A stretch of 64,000 nucleotides of DNA from Muribaculaceae bacterium (GCA_910573745.1 CAJSYI010000011.1:1-64000), one strand, 5' to 3'; shown: positions 17,005 to 26,424, numbered from the stretch's first letter. Made by a program: numbers and translations. The notes: a model not told the origin generated them from the sequence alone.

Positions 17005-19343
17005 CTTCCCGACGCTACATATCAATGCGCAGCCTGGCAGCATTCGTGGCTGCCGCCGTGCTCGCGGCCATACTCGCGGCATGTTCCACCACCAAGCGGC
17101 TCGGCCCCGACGAGACTCTTTACACTGGTGTCAAGAAGTTCGACATCGCCCACGCCGGAAAGGAGAAACTTCCCGACGAGATGGTGGCCGACCTCAAGAA
17201 GACCATCAACGTCACCCCCAACAACCCTTTGCCGTTCAAGCTCATGTCCCCCTACTGGCGTTCGCCGCTGCCGATAGGCCTGTGGGTCTACAACAACTGG
17301 AACGATTCTGCAAAAGGATTGAAAGGATGGCTCTACCGCAAGCTCGTGGAGCAGCCGGTGCTGATTTCCGACGTCCGTCCCGAAGTGCGAGTCAAGATGC
17401 TTGAAGACATCCTCGACAACAACGGATATTTCGGCTCAAAGGCATCGTACGAACTCCTTTATGACAAGAAGAACGACAAGAAGGCGCGCATCAGCTACAA
17501 CCTCGACGTTAGCCGTCCATACCCCATCGACAGCATCATATATCTACAGAACGACTCCTCTTCACTGTGCAACTTCATCGACTCACTGGCACGGAAGAGC
17601 AAATACCTTGTCAAAGGGGAACGCTTCTGCGTGGACAGCCTTGTAGCGGAGCGCATACGCATCACCAACCGACTGCGCAACAGGGGCTACTATTATTTCC
17701 GCCCTGACTATATCGAGTTTCTTGCAGACAGCACCATAACTCCCAAGAAGATTGCGCTCAAGCTCACACTTGCCGACAACATGCCGCGCGAGGCGACGCT
17801 TCAATACCGTGTCGGCAACGTCTACACAGTGGTGGAGCGTCAGAGCAACAGGAAGCCCGGAATCCCCGACACGCTCCAGACCGAACGCGGACAGCTCGTC
17901 ATAATGCGTCCGGCACGCCTGCGGGCAGGGCTTGTCCCTTCATGCATCACGTTCAGGAAAGGACGCCTCTTCTCTGTGCGCAACATGGACCGCACGCAGA
18001 CACGCCTTTCGCGTCTCGGCATCTTCAGTTCCATACAGGTGCAGCCCGTGCCTGCCGACACTTCGCTCACCGACCCGAAGCTCGACGTCTACATCACCTG
18101 CAAGTTCGACCGTCCGCTCGAAGCCTCGATCGAGGTCAACGCAGCCTCAAAATCCAACTCGTATCTCGGCCCGGGTCTGATTCTCGGCCTTACCAACTAC
18201 AACATCTTCGGCGGCGCGGAGAAGCTGAGCGTGCAGTTCAATGCCAACTATGAATGGCAGACAGGCGGCGAACGCTCGTCTGTATTCAACAGCTATGAAT
18301 TCGGCCTGACAGGCTCGTTGGCGTTCCCGCGGCTGCTGGCCCCGAGATTCATCCCGCAGTCGCACCGCGAGCTCAACTGGACCAACATCTCGCTGAACGC
18401 AAGCATACTCAACCGTCCGCATTACTTCAAGATAGCGCAGTTCAACACCTCCTTCTCATATGAATGGCGGTCGTTCCGCAACGTGCTCAACCAGCTGACT
18501 CTTTTCAAGCTGTCATACACCAAGCTGATGAAGACCACCGCCGATTTCGACAGCATAATGAACCAGAACCCGGCGATTGCACTGAGCTTCCAGAGCCAGT
18601 TCATACCGCAGATGAGCTATACATACACGCTCGACAAGTTCCTTGAGCGTGAACGCATCAACGGCATCAACCTCACCGCCACAGTCACGGAAGCGGGCAA
18701 CATCTTCAGCGGCATCTGGCGAGCCTGCGGAGTGAAAGGCGAGAAAAGGATGTTCGGCACGCCGTTCTCCCAGTTCGTCAAAGGGCAGGTGCAGCTCGTC
18801 TACAGCCGCCGTCTCATAAGAGGCACCAATCATTGGCTCGTGAGCCGCGTACTCCTCGGTGCCGCACACGCCTACGGCAATTCGCGCGAAGTCCCGTATA
18901 CCGAACAGTTCTACATCGGAGGAGCCAACTCCATCCGCGCGTTCACGGTGCGTTCAATAGGGCCGGGAAGCTACCGCGCTCCGAAAGACCAGGTGAACGG
19001 ATATTTCGACCAGACCGGCACATTCAAGTTTGAAATCAACACCGAATACCGCTTCCCGATCATAAGCATGCTGCACGGCGCGGTGTTCCTCGACGCGGGC
19101 AACGTGTGGCTGCTCAAGAACGACCCTGCCCGACCGGGAGGACGCATCAAGGCATCCTCGTTTCTGCGCGACCTCGCCGTAGGCACGGGCGTAGGCCTAC
19201 GCGTGGACATCGGCATGATAGTGATACGCGGCGACCTCGGCTACGGCATACATGCCCCATACCGGAACGGCACCCCGCATTACTTCAACATCAAGTTCAA
19301 GGATGCATTCGCCTTCCACCTTGCCATCGGCTATCCCTTCTGA
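17001..19343 (+). CDS. tamL: TamL: lipidated Omp85/TamA-family outer-membrane protein
   Basis: 780 residues. The signal sequence ends in a lipobox-like LAAC before STTKRLGPDETLYTGVKKF, giving a lipoprotein N-terminus, the mark of TamL, the Bacteroidetes form of TamA. POTRA-type repeats cover about 35-330 (EDILDNNGYFGSKASY; RIRITNRLRNRGYYYFRP). The C-terminal half is a 16-strand Omp85 barrel, with GGANSIRAFTVRSIGPG near 637 in the lid-loop/strand region and the final motif FHLAIGYPF ending in an aromatic residue. It should lie in the outer membrane and pair with the TamB encoded just upstream. Confidence 0.92.
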   Translation: MTSRRYISMRSLAAFVAAAVLAAILAACSTTKRLGPDETLYTGVKKFDIAHAGKEKLPDEMVADLKKTINVTPNNPLPFKLMSPYWRSPLPIGLWVYNNWNDSAKGLKGWLYRKLVEQPVLISDVRPEVRVKMLEDILDNNGYFGSKASYELLYDKKNDKKARISYNLDVSRPYPIDSIIYLQNDSSSLCNFIDSLARKSKYLVKGERFCVDSLVAERIRITNRLRNRGYYYFRPDYIEFLADSTITPKKIALKLTLADNMPREATLQYRVGNVYTVVERQSNRKPGIPDTLQTERGQLVIMRPARLRAGLVPSCITFRKGRLFSVRNMDRTQTRLSRLGIFSSIQVQPVPADTSLTDPKLDVYITCKFDRPLEASIEVNAASKSNSYLGPGLILGLTNYNIFGGAEKLSVQFNANYEWQTGGERSSVFNSYEFGLTGSLAFPRLLAPRFIPQSHRELNWTNISLNASILNRPHYFKIAQFNTSFSYEWRSFRNVLNQLTLFKLSYTKLMKTTADFDSIMNQNPAIALSFQSQFIPQMSYTYTLDKFLERERINGINLTATVTEAGNIFSGIWRACGVKGEKRMFGTPFSQFVKGQVQLVYSRRLIRGTNHWLVSRVLLGAAHAYGNSREVPYTEQFYIGGANSIRAFTVRSIGPGSYRAPKDQVNGYFDQTGTFKFEINTEYRFPIISMLHGAVFLDAGNVWLLKNDPARPGGRIKASSFLRDLAVGTGVGLRVDIGMIVIRGDLGYGIHAPYRNGTPHYFNIKFKDAFAFHLAIGYPF

Positions 19344-19349
19344 ACACGA

Positions 19350-19679
19350 ATGAAGTACCCTCTCAATCCCAAGGAGCGCATCGGATTGATAGTGCTCAGC
19401 TGCCTGATACTGGCAAACATCGGATGGATCCTCGTTCGCAAACGGGACATGTCCGGGCCGGAAACTCCTGCTCCGGCCCGGACTACGATTGTGCCATCGG
19501 ATTCGACGACTGCAGTCAAGCAGGTTTCCGACACAATGGTTCCCGGGGCTGAAAATGACAGACGAAAAAAGGCAAAATCTTCACGACGCAAAAAGCCTCA
19601 CGAAAAAGCGTCATCGCACACGCATGTGCCTCCGCCCCGCGATTTCCTACGCGACACCATCCCCACCAGCCGCCGATAG
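19350..19679 (+). CDS. Small single-pass membrane protein, third gene of the tam operon
   Basis: 109 residues, not recognised as a named family. Residues 10-28 (IGLIVLSCLILANIGWILV) form one membrane helix. The rest is a hydrophilic tail with a Pro/Thr/Ser stretch and a strongly basic cluster RRKKAKSSRRKK. It starts 6 bases after tamL and is followed by a terminator, so it is translated with the TAM genes. A role beside TamB/TamL is inferred only from position. Confidence 0.6.
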   Translation: MKYPLNPKERIGLIVLSCLILANIGWILVRKRDMSGPETPAPARTTIVPSDSTTAVKQVSDTMVPGAENDRRKKAKSSRRKKPHEKASSHTHVPPPRDFLRDTIPTSRR

Positions 19680-19749
19680 ACTCACGCTCCATACCGCCGC
19701 ATTGACAGCATGAATCCAGATGCAGACATATAGGCACAGGCAGACAAGG

Positions 19750-19803
19750 AAAGCGGAGGAGACGCGAAAATGCGTCTGCCTCCGCTTTGTTTCAATGTTT
19801 TTT
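19750..19803 (+). terminator. tam operon terminator
   Basis: Long hairpin with 10-bp outer arms (aaagcggagg / cctccgcttt) and a 5-bp inner gacgc/gcgtc, spanning 19750-19788, followed by GTTTCAATGTTTTTT. Confidence 0.85.
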
Positions 19804-20223
19804 CGGTTGTCGGCGGAAAAACGGTTTCCGTTCGCTGCAAGCGACTTCGCGTCGGCGGGAGTGGCTGCGGTCCTTTTCCTTCCGGCCTGTCAGTGTTCTG
19901 GATGAATCCCGATTGATTACGGATTCAGGTTGGCTTCAAAAAGCCTATTAAAAATCCCTGTTTATATATGGTTGCCGGGTCTTGAATCCGAGAATACCGT
20001 CTGCGGCATTAACGGTTTCAGCTTCCGGCTGGAACATTCACCTTAAACGGGCCGGAACTCTGTCCCGGGGAAGCGTTCCTGAAGCGGGAGCTTCGGGATT
20101 GCAGCCTCGGCTGCCGTTCCTCACCGGGTCGTGGCAGCCTCCGGAACCGCAGAGATTCCTATGGTTTCATAGCGAATCTCTCAGCCCGTTGTGATTGTAT
20201 AACGGACTGTGTGGCAGAAAGGT
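19804..20223. other. Structured 420-base intergenic region between convergent operons
   Basis: No protein gene is convincing. Several inverted repeats follow one another: cggattca (19920-19927) can pair with tgaatccg (19983-19990), and an overlapping gaatcc at 19904 can pair with the same sequence; ggaac...gttcc (about 20054-20079); tcctgaagc/gcttcggga (20078-20099); gcagc-ctcg-gctgc (20101-20114); agagattc+ctatg / catag+gaatctct (20151-20181). This could encode a structured RNA or hold the typA terminator; I could not match it to a known RNA family. Confidence 0.4.
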
Positions 20224-22023
20224 TCAGGAGCGGTTGGCTCGCTTGCGGTCGTTCTCGTCGAGCATGATCTTGCGAAGGCGGAGATGATTGGGCGTAACTT
20301 CCACGTATTCATCCTCTTTAATGTATTCAAGAGCCTCTTCGAGCGAGAACACCACAGGAGGCACGATGCGGGCCTTGTCGTCGGCGCCGCTGGCACGCAT
20401 ATTGGTGAGCTTCTTTGACTTTGTAACGTTGACGACAATGTCGTTTTCCTTCGCATTCTCGCCGACCACCTGACCTGCATACACATCTTCCTGCGGGAAA
20501 ATGAAGAATCGGCCGCGGTCCTGAAGCTTGTCGATGGCGTAGGCGTAGGCCGTGCCTGCCTCCATAGCGATGAGCGAACCGTTGGTGCGGCGTTCTATGT
20601 CCCCTTTCCAAGGCTGGTATTCAAGGAAACGGTGAGCCATGATGGCCTCGCCGGCAGTTCCTGTCAGGACATTGTTGCGCAGGCCGATTATGCCGCGCGA
20701 AGGGATGACGAATTCTATGTTTATGCGGTCGTTCTGCGTCTCCATCGACATGATGTCGCCCTTGCGGCGCGTAACCATGTCAATCACCTTGGACGAATAC
20801 TCCTCAGGCACGTTGATGGTCAGAGCCTCCACCGGTTCGCATTTCCTGCCGTCCACCTCTTTTATGATAACCTGCGGCTGACCCACCTGCAGCTCATATC
20901 CTTCCCGGCGCATGGTCTCGATAAGGATTGAGAGGTGAAGCACACCTCGCCCGAAGACAGTCCATTTGTCTTCATTCTCGCCTTTAACCACCCGAAGAGC
21001 CAGGTTCTTGTCAAGCTCACGGTCGAGACGCTCGGCTATGTGGCGCGACGTAACGAACTTGCCGTCTTTGCCGAAGAACGGACTGTCGTTGATGGTAAAC
21101 GTCATTGACATCGTAGGCTCGTCAATGGCAATGCGCGGCAGCGGCTCCGGATTCTCGATCTTGGAGACCGTGTCGCCTATCTCGAACCCGTCAAAACCGA
21201 CAATGGCGCATATGTCGCCGCTGCTCACCTCGCCCACCTTCTTACGGCCCATGCCCTCGAAAGTGTGCAGTTCTTTGATGCGCTGCTTGCTGACCGAGCC
21301 GTCTTTCTTGCAGAGAGCCACGTCCATACCCTCGCGCAGAGTGCCTCGGTGCACACGGCCGACGGCAATACGGCCGACGTAGCTACTGTAGTCAAGGCTC
21401 GTTATCAGCATCTGAGGGGCGCCCTCAATCTGTGTAGGAGCGGGAATGTGGTTTATTATTGCGTCGAGGACGGCGGTGATGTCCTCCGTAGGCTTACGCC
21501 AGTCCGTGCTCATCCAGTTCTGCTTGGCAGAACCGTATATTGTGGGGAAATCGAGCTGGTCTTCTGTGGCGTTGAGGTTGAACATCAGCTCAAACACCAT
21601 CTCGTTCACCTCGTCGGGGCGGCAGTTGGGCTTGTCCACCTTGTTTATCACCACCACCGGCTTAAGTCCCATCTGGATGGCCTTCTGCAGCACGAAACGC
21701 GTCTGCGGCATCGGGCCTTCAAAGGCGTCAACGAGAAGCAGGCATCCGTCGGCCATATTCAGCACGCGCTCCACCTCGCCGCCGAAATCGGCGTGTCCCG
21801 GAGTGTCGATAATGTTTATCTTAGTGCCCTTATAGTTGATGGACACGTTCTTGGAGAGAATCGTTATGCCGCGTTCACGCTCCAGGTCATTGTTGTCGAG
21901 TATCAGCTCTCCGGTCGACTGGTTGTCGCGGAAGAGATGTCCGGCGAGAAGCATTTTGTCTACGAGCGTGGTCTTGCCATGGTCCACATGGGCTATGATT
22001 GCTATATTTCGGATGTCCTGCAT
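20224..22023 (-). CDS. typA: TypA/BipA ribosome-binding GTPase
   Basis: 599 residues, the normal BipA length. G domain motifs: AHVDHGKTTLVDKM (P-loop), RERGITILSKN (switch I), DTPGHADFGGEVER (G3) and NKVDKPN (G4). EF-G-like domains III and V follow, then the BipA-specific C-terminal domain ending in a basic tail. BipA is a translational GTPase needed for 50S assembly and growth at low temperature or under stress. It is monocistronic here; a TAACTTTG -7 box (minus strand, 22049-22056) lies 26 bases upstream. Confidence 0.96.
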   Translation of the reverse strand: MQDIRNIAIIAHVDHGKTTLVDKMLLAGHLFRDNQSTGELILDNNDLERERGITILSKNVSINYKGTKINIIDTPGHADFGGEVERVLNMADGCLLLVDAFEGPMPQTRFVLQKAIQMGLKPVVVINKVDKPNCRPDEVNEMVFELMFNLNATEDQLDFPTIYGSAKQNWMSTDWRKPTEDITAVLDAIINHIPAPTQIEGAPQMLITSLDYSSYVGRIAVGRVHRGTLREGMDVALCKKDGSVSKQRIKELHTFEGMGRKKVGEVSSGDICAIVGFDGFEIGDTVSKIENPEPLPRIAIDEPTMSMTFTINDSPFFGKDGKFVTSRHIAERLDRELDKNLALRVVKGENEDKWTVFGRGVLHLSILIETMRREGYELQVGQPQVIIKEVDGRKCEPVEALTINVPEEYSSKVIDMVTRRKGDIMSMETQNDRINIEFVIPSRGIIGLRNNVLTGTAGEAIMAHRFLEYQPWKGDIERRTNGSLIAMEAGTAYAYAIDKLQDRGRFFIFPQEDVYAGQVVGENAKENDIVVNVTKSKKLTNMRASGADDKARIVPPVVFSLEEALEYIKEDEYVEVTPNHLRLRKIMLDENDRKRANRS

Positions 22024-22117
22024 TGTTACTTCTTTCTGTTTCAGCCTGCAAAGTTACAAATAATCGGCCAATCAGGCGTGAAGTTTCCCTGATTTTTCGT
22101 AACTTCGCACGAAATAT

Positions 22118-22972
22118 ATGGAACAGACACCGCTTACAATCAACATACGCGGACGGTTGATGGACTTCAGCCGTCCGAAAGTGATGGGCATCATCAACGT
22201 TACGCCCGATTCGTTCTACAGCCAAAGCCGCACGTTCTCGCAAGACGCCATAGCACGACGTCTCGACGGCATGCTGGCCGAAGAAGCCGACATAATAGAC
22301 ATCGGCGGCTACAGCACCCGGCCCGGAGCCGACCCGGTCAGTCCGGAAGAGGAATATTCACGCCTCGCCCTCGCTCTGGAAACCGTCAGGAAACGCCATC
22401 CGGAAACAGTGGTTTCCGTAGACACTTTCCGCGCCGAAGTGGCGCGGCGATGCGTGGAGGACTGGCAGGCCGACATCATAAACGACATAGGGGGCGGCAC
22501 GCTCGACCCGGAGATGTGGCACACAGTGGCCGACCTCAAAGTGCCTTACATCCTTATGCACATGCGGGGAACGCCCCAGACCATGCAGTCGATGACCGAC
22601 TATGAAGACGTGGCCGCCGACGTGATAAGCGACCTTGCCCACAAGGCGGCACGACTGCATGCGCTCGGCGTGGCAGACGTCATAATAGACCCCGGCTACG
22701 GCTTCGCCAAGACCATAGACCAGAACTACCGTCTTCTGGCGGCCATACCTGAATTCAGGAAGATGAGGATGCCGGTGCTTGTCGGCATCTCCCACAAGAC
22801 CATGATATGGCGGCCGCTCGGCATAACTCCGGAAGAATCCACCCTTCCCACCGTGGCGCTCGATGCCATGGCGCTCCAGCTCGGGGCCGACATAGTGCGT
22901 GTGCACGAAGTGCTGCCGGCCGTCCAGACAGTGAAGATGCTCGGCCTCCTGCGCAGGAACTCCGGTTTCTGA
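22118..22972 (+). CDS. folP: Dihydropteroate synthase
   Basis: 284 residues. Contains the pterin/pABA-binding signatures VMGIINVTPDSFYS and IDIGGYSTRPGA, SVDTFRAEVAR, INDIGGG, LMHMRGTPQTMQ, and IIDPGYGFAKT. It joins pABA to dihydropterin pyrophosphate in folate synthesis and is the sulfonamide target. The diadenylate cyclase gene follows after 34 bases on the same strand, an arrangement common in Bacteroidetes. A TAACTTCG box at 22100-22107 may be its promoter. Confidence 0.96.
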   Translation: MEQTPLTINIRGRLMDFSRPKVMGIINVTPDSFYSQSRTFSQDAIARRLDGMLAEEADIIDIGGYSTRPGADPVSPEEEYSRLALALETVRKRHPETVVSVDTFRAEVARRCVEDWQADIINDIGGGTLDPEMWHTVADLKVPYILMHMRGTPQTMQSMTDYEDVAADVISDLAHKAARLHALGVADVIIDPGYGFAKTIDQNYRLLAAIPEFRKMRMPVLVGISHKTMIWRPLGITPEESTLPTVALDAMALQLGADIVRVHEVLPAVQTVKMLGLLRRNSGF

Positions 22973-23006
22973 ACATTCAATGACAAAAGCCTAAAACCTG
23001 AAACCC

Positions 23007-23768
23007 ATGATAGATTTCGGCATAAAAGACATAATAGACATACTGCTTGTCGGCCTCATGCTCTTCTACCTCTACAGGATGATGCGCAACAGCGGCACCC
23101 TCTCGCTCTTCTACGGCGTGCTGGCATTCATCGTAATCTGGGTAGTGGCCTATGAGATTTTCGACATGCGCCTCACCGGCACGATTCTCGACAAGTTCAT
23201 GAACATAGGCCTCATAGTGCTTGTCATCCTGTTCCAGGAACAGATAAAGCGGTTCCTCATAGACATAGGTTCGCAGGGGAAATGGAAAATATTCAAACGG
23301 CTTTTCCGCCACGAAAAAGAGGACGAACATGCGCATTCGGAAGTGATGGCCGTGGTCTACGCATGCATGAGCATGTCGAAATCGAAGACCGGCGCACTGA
23401 TAGTATGGCAACGCGCGATGCCTCTCGACGACTACGAGAAGACGGGCGACATGATTGACTCGCTCATCAACATGCGTCTGATAGAAAACATATTCTTCAA
23501 GAACTCCCCACTCCACGACGGTGCTCTGGTAATCGCCAAGCACCGCATGAAGGCCGCCGGATGCATCCTGCCGGTGAGCCACGACATGAGCATATCCAAA
23601 AGCCTCGGCCTGCGCCACCGCGCCGCATTGGGCATGAGCCAGGCAACAGACGCCGTGTGCGTGATAGTCAGCGAAGAGACCGGCAACATATCCGTGGCCA
23701 AGGACGGCAAGCTCCACGTAAAAGTCTCGGCCATAGACCTCGAACACATGCTTTCGGAGATAGCCTGA
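23007..23768 (+). CDS. cdaA: CdaA-type diadenylate cyclase
   Basis: 253 residues with three N-terminal membrane helices within the first 80 residues, then a DAC domain. Catalytic motifs are intact: DGA at 171-173 (HDGALVI) and RHR at 203-205 (LRHRAALG). CdaA makes cyclic di-AMP from two ATP at the membrane, a signal used in cell-wall and potassium homeostasis. The usual CdaR partner is not adjacent. Its transcript ends at the hairpin 23801-23850. Confidence 0.95.
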   Translation: MIDFGIKDIIDILLVGLMLFYLYRMMRNSGTLSLFYGVLAFIVIWVVAYEIFDMRLTGTILDKFMNIGLIVLVILFQEQIKRFLIDIGSQGKWKIFKRLFRHEKEDEHAHSEVMAVVYACMSMSKSKTGALIVWQRAMPLDDYEKTGDMIDSLINMRLIENIFFKNSPLHDGALVIAKHRMKAAGCILPVSHDMSISKSLGLRHRAALGMSQATDAVCVIVSEETGNISVAKDGKLHVKVSAIDLEHMLSEIA

Positions 23769-23800
23769 GAATCATCTTAGTCGGTGCAACACAGATATAA

Positions 23801-23850
23801 TAAACAAGGAGCGGGACTTCTCAATAAAAAAAACCGCTCCTTGTTTATTT
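23801..23850 (+). terminator. folP-cdaA terminator
   Basis: Perfect 14-bp stem (23801-23814 with 23834-23847), A-rich 19-base loop, followed by TTT. It lies between cdaA and the convergent tRNA gene, so it may serve both strands. Confidence 0.8.
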
Positions 23851-23862
23851 GATGCAATGTTG

Positions 23863-23934
23863 TACACCCATGGGGAGTCGAACCCCAATCGATGGAACCG
23901 GAATCCATTATTCTATCCATTGAACTATGGGTGC
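23863..23934 (-). tRNA. tRNA-Arg (anticodon CCG)
   Basis: On the minus strand a 72-base cloverleaf: acceptor GCACCCA pairs with TGGGTGT (first pair G-U), anticodon stem ATGGA/TCCAT with loop TTCCGGT giving anticodon CCG, and T arm TGGGG-TTCGACT-CCCCA. Discriminator base A; CCA is not encoded. It reads CGG arginine codons. Confidence 0.93.
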
Positions 23935-24031
23935 ATCGTCTGAAAAACATACCGGTACCGGTCAAATACCGCAGTTTCCGGGTGCAAAGGTAGTTAATTT
24001 TTCGGAAACCGCCGCCACTTATCCCCAAAAG

Positions 24032-24065
24032 TTTGCGCTATACTGGTTTTTTGTTGCTAACTTTG
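24032..24065 (+). promoter_or_regulatory. ung promoter
   Basis: TTTG (24032-24035), a slightly long 22-base spacer, TAACTTTG (24058-24065). It overlaps the upstream extension of the ung frame, which supports the ATG at 24090 as the real start. Confidence 0.55.
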
Positions 24066-24089
24066 CATCAGAAATACACTTTAACCGAT

Positions 24090-24755
24090 ATGGACGTAAG
24101 AATCGACCCACAATGGAAAGAACGGCTTGCGGACGCTTTCGGCAGCGACTGGTTCGCACAGCTCGCCGACCACGTACGTGCGGAATACAATGCTCCTGGG
24201 CATGTGTATCCTCCGGCTGGAGAGATATTCGCCGCCTTCGATGCCTGCCCCTTTGCAGACGTGAAAGTGGTCATAATCGGACAAGACCCTTACCATGGGC
24301 CGGGACAGGCCAACGGGTTATGCTTTTCGGTGCGTCCGGGAGTGGCGATGCCTCCTTCGCTCGTCAACATATTCAAGGAGATACAGGCCGAGACAGGCTC
24401 ACCTCTCCCTCCCGACGGAGATTTGTCCAGATGGGCCCGGCAGGGCGTGCTTCTGCTCAATTCATCCCTGACGGTCAGGGAGCATCAGCCCAAATCGCAC
24501 AGCGGACTGGGCTGGGAACGGCTCACCGACATGGCCGTCCACAGGCTGGCGGAGGAAAGAGAGGGCATAGTTTTCATGCTTTGGGGATCGGATGCCATCA
24601 GGAAAGGGGCGTTCATCGACCGGGGACGCCATCTTGTGCTGACCTCCCCTCACCCGTCGCCGCTATCGGCACACAGGGGTTTCTTCGGCAACGGACATTT
24701 CAATGCCGCCAACGAATACCTCATAGCCCACGGAAAAGAACCGATAAAATGGTAG
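24090..24755 (+). CDS. ung: Uracil-DNA glycosylase, family 1
   Basis: 221 residues from ATG 24090. Water-activating motif GQDPYHGPGQANGL (catalytic Asp66), uracil-stacking region LLNSSLTVREH, MLWGSDA, and the DNA-intercalation motif HPSPLSAHRGFFG. It removes uracil from DNA to start base-excision repair. Upstream in-frame ATG 24033 would include the promoter and add residues foreign to the family. The C_GCAxxG_C_C gene starts 6 bases after its stop, giving a three-gene operon with the plug-family gene. Confidence 0.96.
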   Translation: MDVRIDPQWKERLADAFGSDWFAQLADHVRAEYNAPGHVYPPAGEIFAAFDACPFADVKVVIIGQDPYHGPGQANGLCFSVRPGVAMPPSLVNIFKEIQAETGSPLPPDGDLSRWARQGVLLLNSSLTVREHQPKSHSGLGWERLTDMAVHRLAEEREGIVFMLWGSDAIRKGAFIDRGRHLVLTSPHPSPLSAHRGFFGNGHFNAANEYLIAHGKEPIKW

Positions 24756-24761
24756 TTTATC

Positions 24762-25163
24762 ATGAACAAAGAAGAACGATTGAAGAAAGCTGAAAGCATA
24801 CGCCGCCAAGGCTACAACTGCGCCCAGACGGTGGCGATGGCATTTGCCGACCTGACCGGAATTGACGAAGAAACCACTGCACGTGCCACCGCAGGGTTCG
24901 GAGGCGGAATAGGCGGCATGCAGGAAGTCTGCGGGGTGGTGTCGGCATTCGCCTTCGTGGCCGGAATGCTCGGCGACGCATCTCCGAAAGGGAAGGCAGA
25001 GACGTACAGGACTGTGAGAGAAATCGCCGCTCCTTTCAAAGAGGCCAACGGATGCCTGCTCTGCCGCGAACTGAAAGGGAAGGAACACCCGGTGCCTTGC
25101 GACGAACTGATAATGCAGGGAGTAGGAATCCTCCACGACCGCTATTGCAAAGATGAGGCTTAG
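24762..25163 (+). CDS. C_GCAxxG_C_C family putative redox protein
   Basis: 133 residues with the family layout: Cys in GYNCAQTV, a glycine-rich GFGGGIGGMQEVCGVVSA stretch, and the C-terminal pair CLLCRELKG plus a later VPCDEL cysteine. The family is thought to be redox-active or metal-binding, but no reaction is established. It lies between ung and the DUF5103 gene and overlaps the latter by 11 bases. Confidence 0.85.
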   Translation: MNKEERLKKAESIRRQGYNCAQTVAMAFADLTGIDEETTARATAGFGGGIGGMQEVCGVVSAFAFVAGMLGDASPKGKAETYRTVREIAAPFKEANGCLLCRELKGKEHPVPCDELIMQGVGILHDRYCKDEA

Positions 25164-26424
25164 ACAGGCCATACCGCTCGTGTTGTCGGCCTGCGCGGCT
25201 TTTCCGGTGTTCTCACAAACGCCGGGAACAGACACCCGCACGCGCATCGCCGACCCAAGGTTCCGTACGTTGCAGACCACCAACGCCGACAATTTCATGG
25301 GCATGCCGGTGGTCAGGCTTGGTTCGGAAGACCGCATGCTCATCTCTTTCGACGAACTCGGCGACGACATCAGCTATCTGCAGTACAGGCTTCTGCACTG
25401 CAACTCCGACTGGACGCGTTCCTCGCTCGTGGAATCGGAATACCTTGACGGATTCAACGTAGCCGACATAACAGACTATGCCTTCTCGTCGAACACATAT
25501 GTCCATTACGTCAACTACCGCATAGAGGTTCCGAACGCCGACATGCGTCCGCTCAAAAGCGGCAACTATCTGCTGCAGGTGTTCCCTCAGGACAATCCCG
25601 AGGAACTTGTGTTGCAGACGCGTTTCTGCGTAAGCGAAAATACGGTCGCCGTGGCGGGCGAAGCTACATCACGCACTGACCGCGGACTGAACACCGAATG
25701 GCAGCAGGTGAACCTGACAGTCAACCCCGGGGAGTTCCAGATACGGAGTCCCTTCACCGACATAGTGCTCATTGTCAGCCAGAACGGGCATCCAGACCGG
25801 ACACGCACACTGACCCATCCACAGCAAATCAAAGGTCGAACGCTCGTTTACGAACACTGCCCCGACCTTATCTTCCCTGCCGGCAACGAATACAGGCGTT
25901 TCGAGACCGTAAGGGCGGATTATCCCGGAATGAACGTGGATTCAGTGAAGTTCATCGGACGCAATTACCACGCATGGGTGCATACGGACAGACCGCGTGC
26001 TGAATCATCCTACATATACGACCTCACTCAAAACGGACGTTTCAAGATAGATGAATACAACGCCACCGACCCTGACCTCGGCGCAGACTACATCACTGTG
26101 CATTTCGAGCTGAAACATCCCGAAATCATGAACGCAGACGTATTCGTGGACGGAAACTTCGCCTACGATTCCTTCTCGGATGCAAACAGGATGCGTTTCG
26201 ACCCCGCATCCCGTTCCTACAGGCTCGACATCCCGTTGAAGCAGGGTTCCTACAACTATCAGTACGTGGCAGTGCCGCGAAAAGACCCAAAAGTCTCAGA
26301 TCCGGCAATCTTCGAAGGAAACAAGTTCGAGACCGGCAACGAGTATCAGGTATACGTATATCTGCGAGAACCCGGCACACGAGCCGACCGCCTGATAGGC
26401 ACCGCCCAGCTCTTCTCACGCTAA
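25153..26424 (+). CDS. DUF5103 / type IX secretion system plug-family protein
   Basis: 423 residues with a signal peptide (cleavage near VFSQ). The sequence agrees with the DUF5103 family throughout, for example SEYLDGFNVADITDYAFS, NVDSVKFIGRNYHAWV and VDGNFAYDSFSDANRM. Family members include the protein found capping the SprA translocon of the Flavobacterium type IX system. Three proteins in this window end in sorting-domain-like tails, which fits a T9SS-bearing cell. The TAA stop coincides with the left TAA flank of a miniature inverted-repeat element. Confidence 0.82.
   Translation: MRLRQAIPLVLSACAAFPVFSQTPGTDTRTRIADPRFRTLQTTNADNFMGMPVVRLGSEDRMLISFDELGDDISYLQYRLLHCNSDWTRSSLVESEYLDGFNVADITDYAFSSNTYVHYVNYRIEVPNADMRPLKSGNYLLQVFPQDNPEELVLQTRFCVSENTVAVAGEATSRTDRGLNTEWQQVNLTVNPGEFQIRSPFTDIVLIVSQNGHPDRTRTLTHPQQIKGRTLVYEHCPDLIFPAGNEYRRFETVRADYPGMNVDSVKFIGRNYHAWVHTDRPRAESSYIYDLTQNGRFKIDEYNATDPDLGADYITVHFELKHPEIMNADVFVDGNFAYDSFSDANRMRFDPASRSYRLDIPLKQGSYNYQYVAVPRKDPKVSDPAIFEGNKFETGNEYQVYVYLREPGTRADRLIGTAQLFSR

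Noticed and set aside
19982..20194. 70-codon plus-strand frame in the tam-typA gap
   Set aside because: Overlaps several inverted repeats and has no gene-like composition or start signal.
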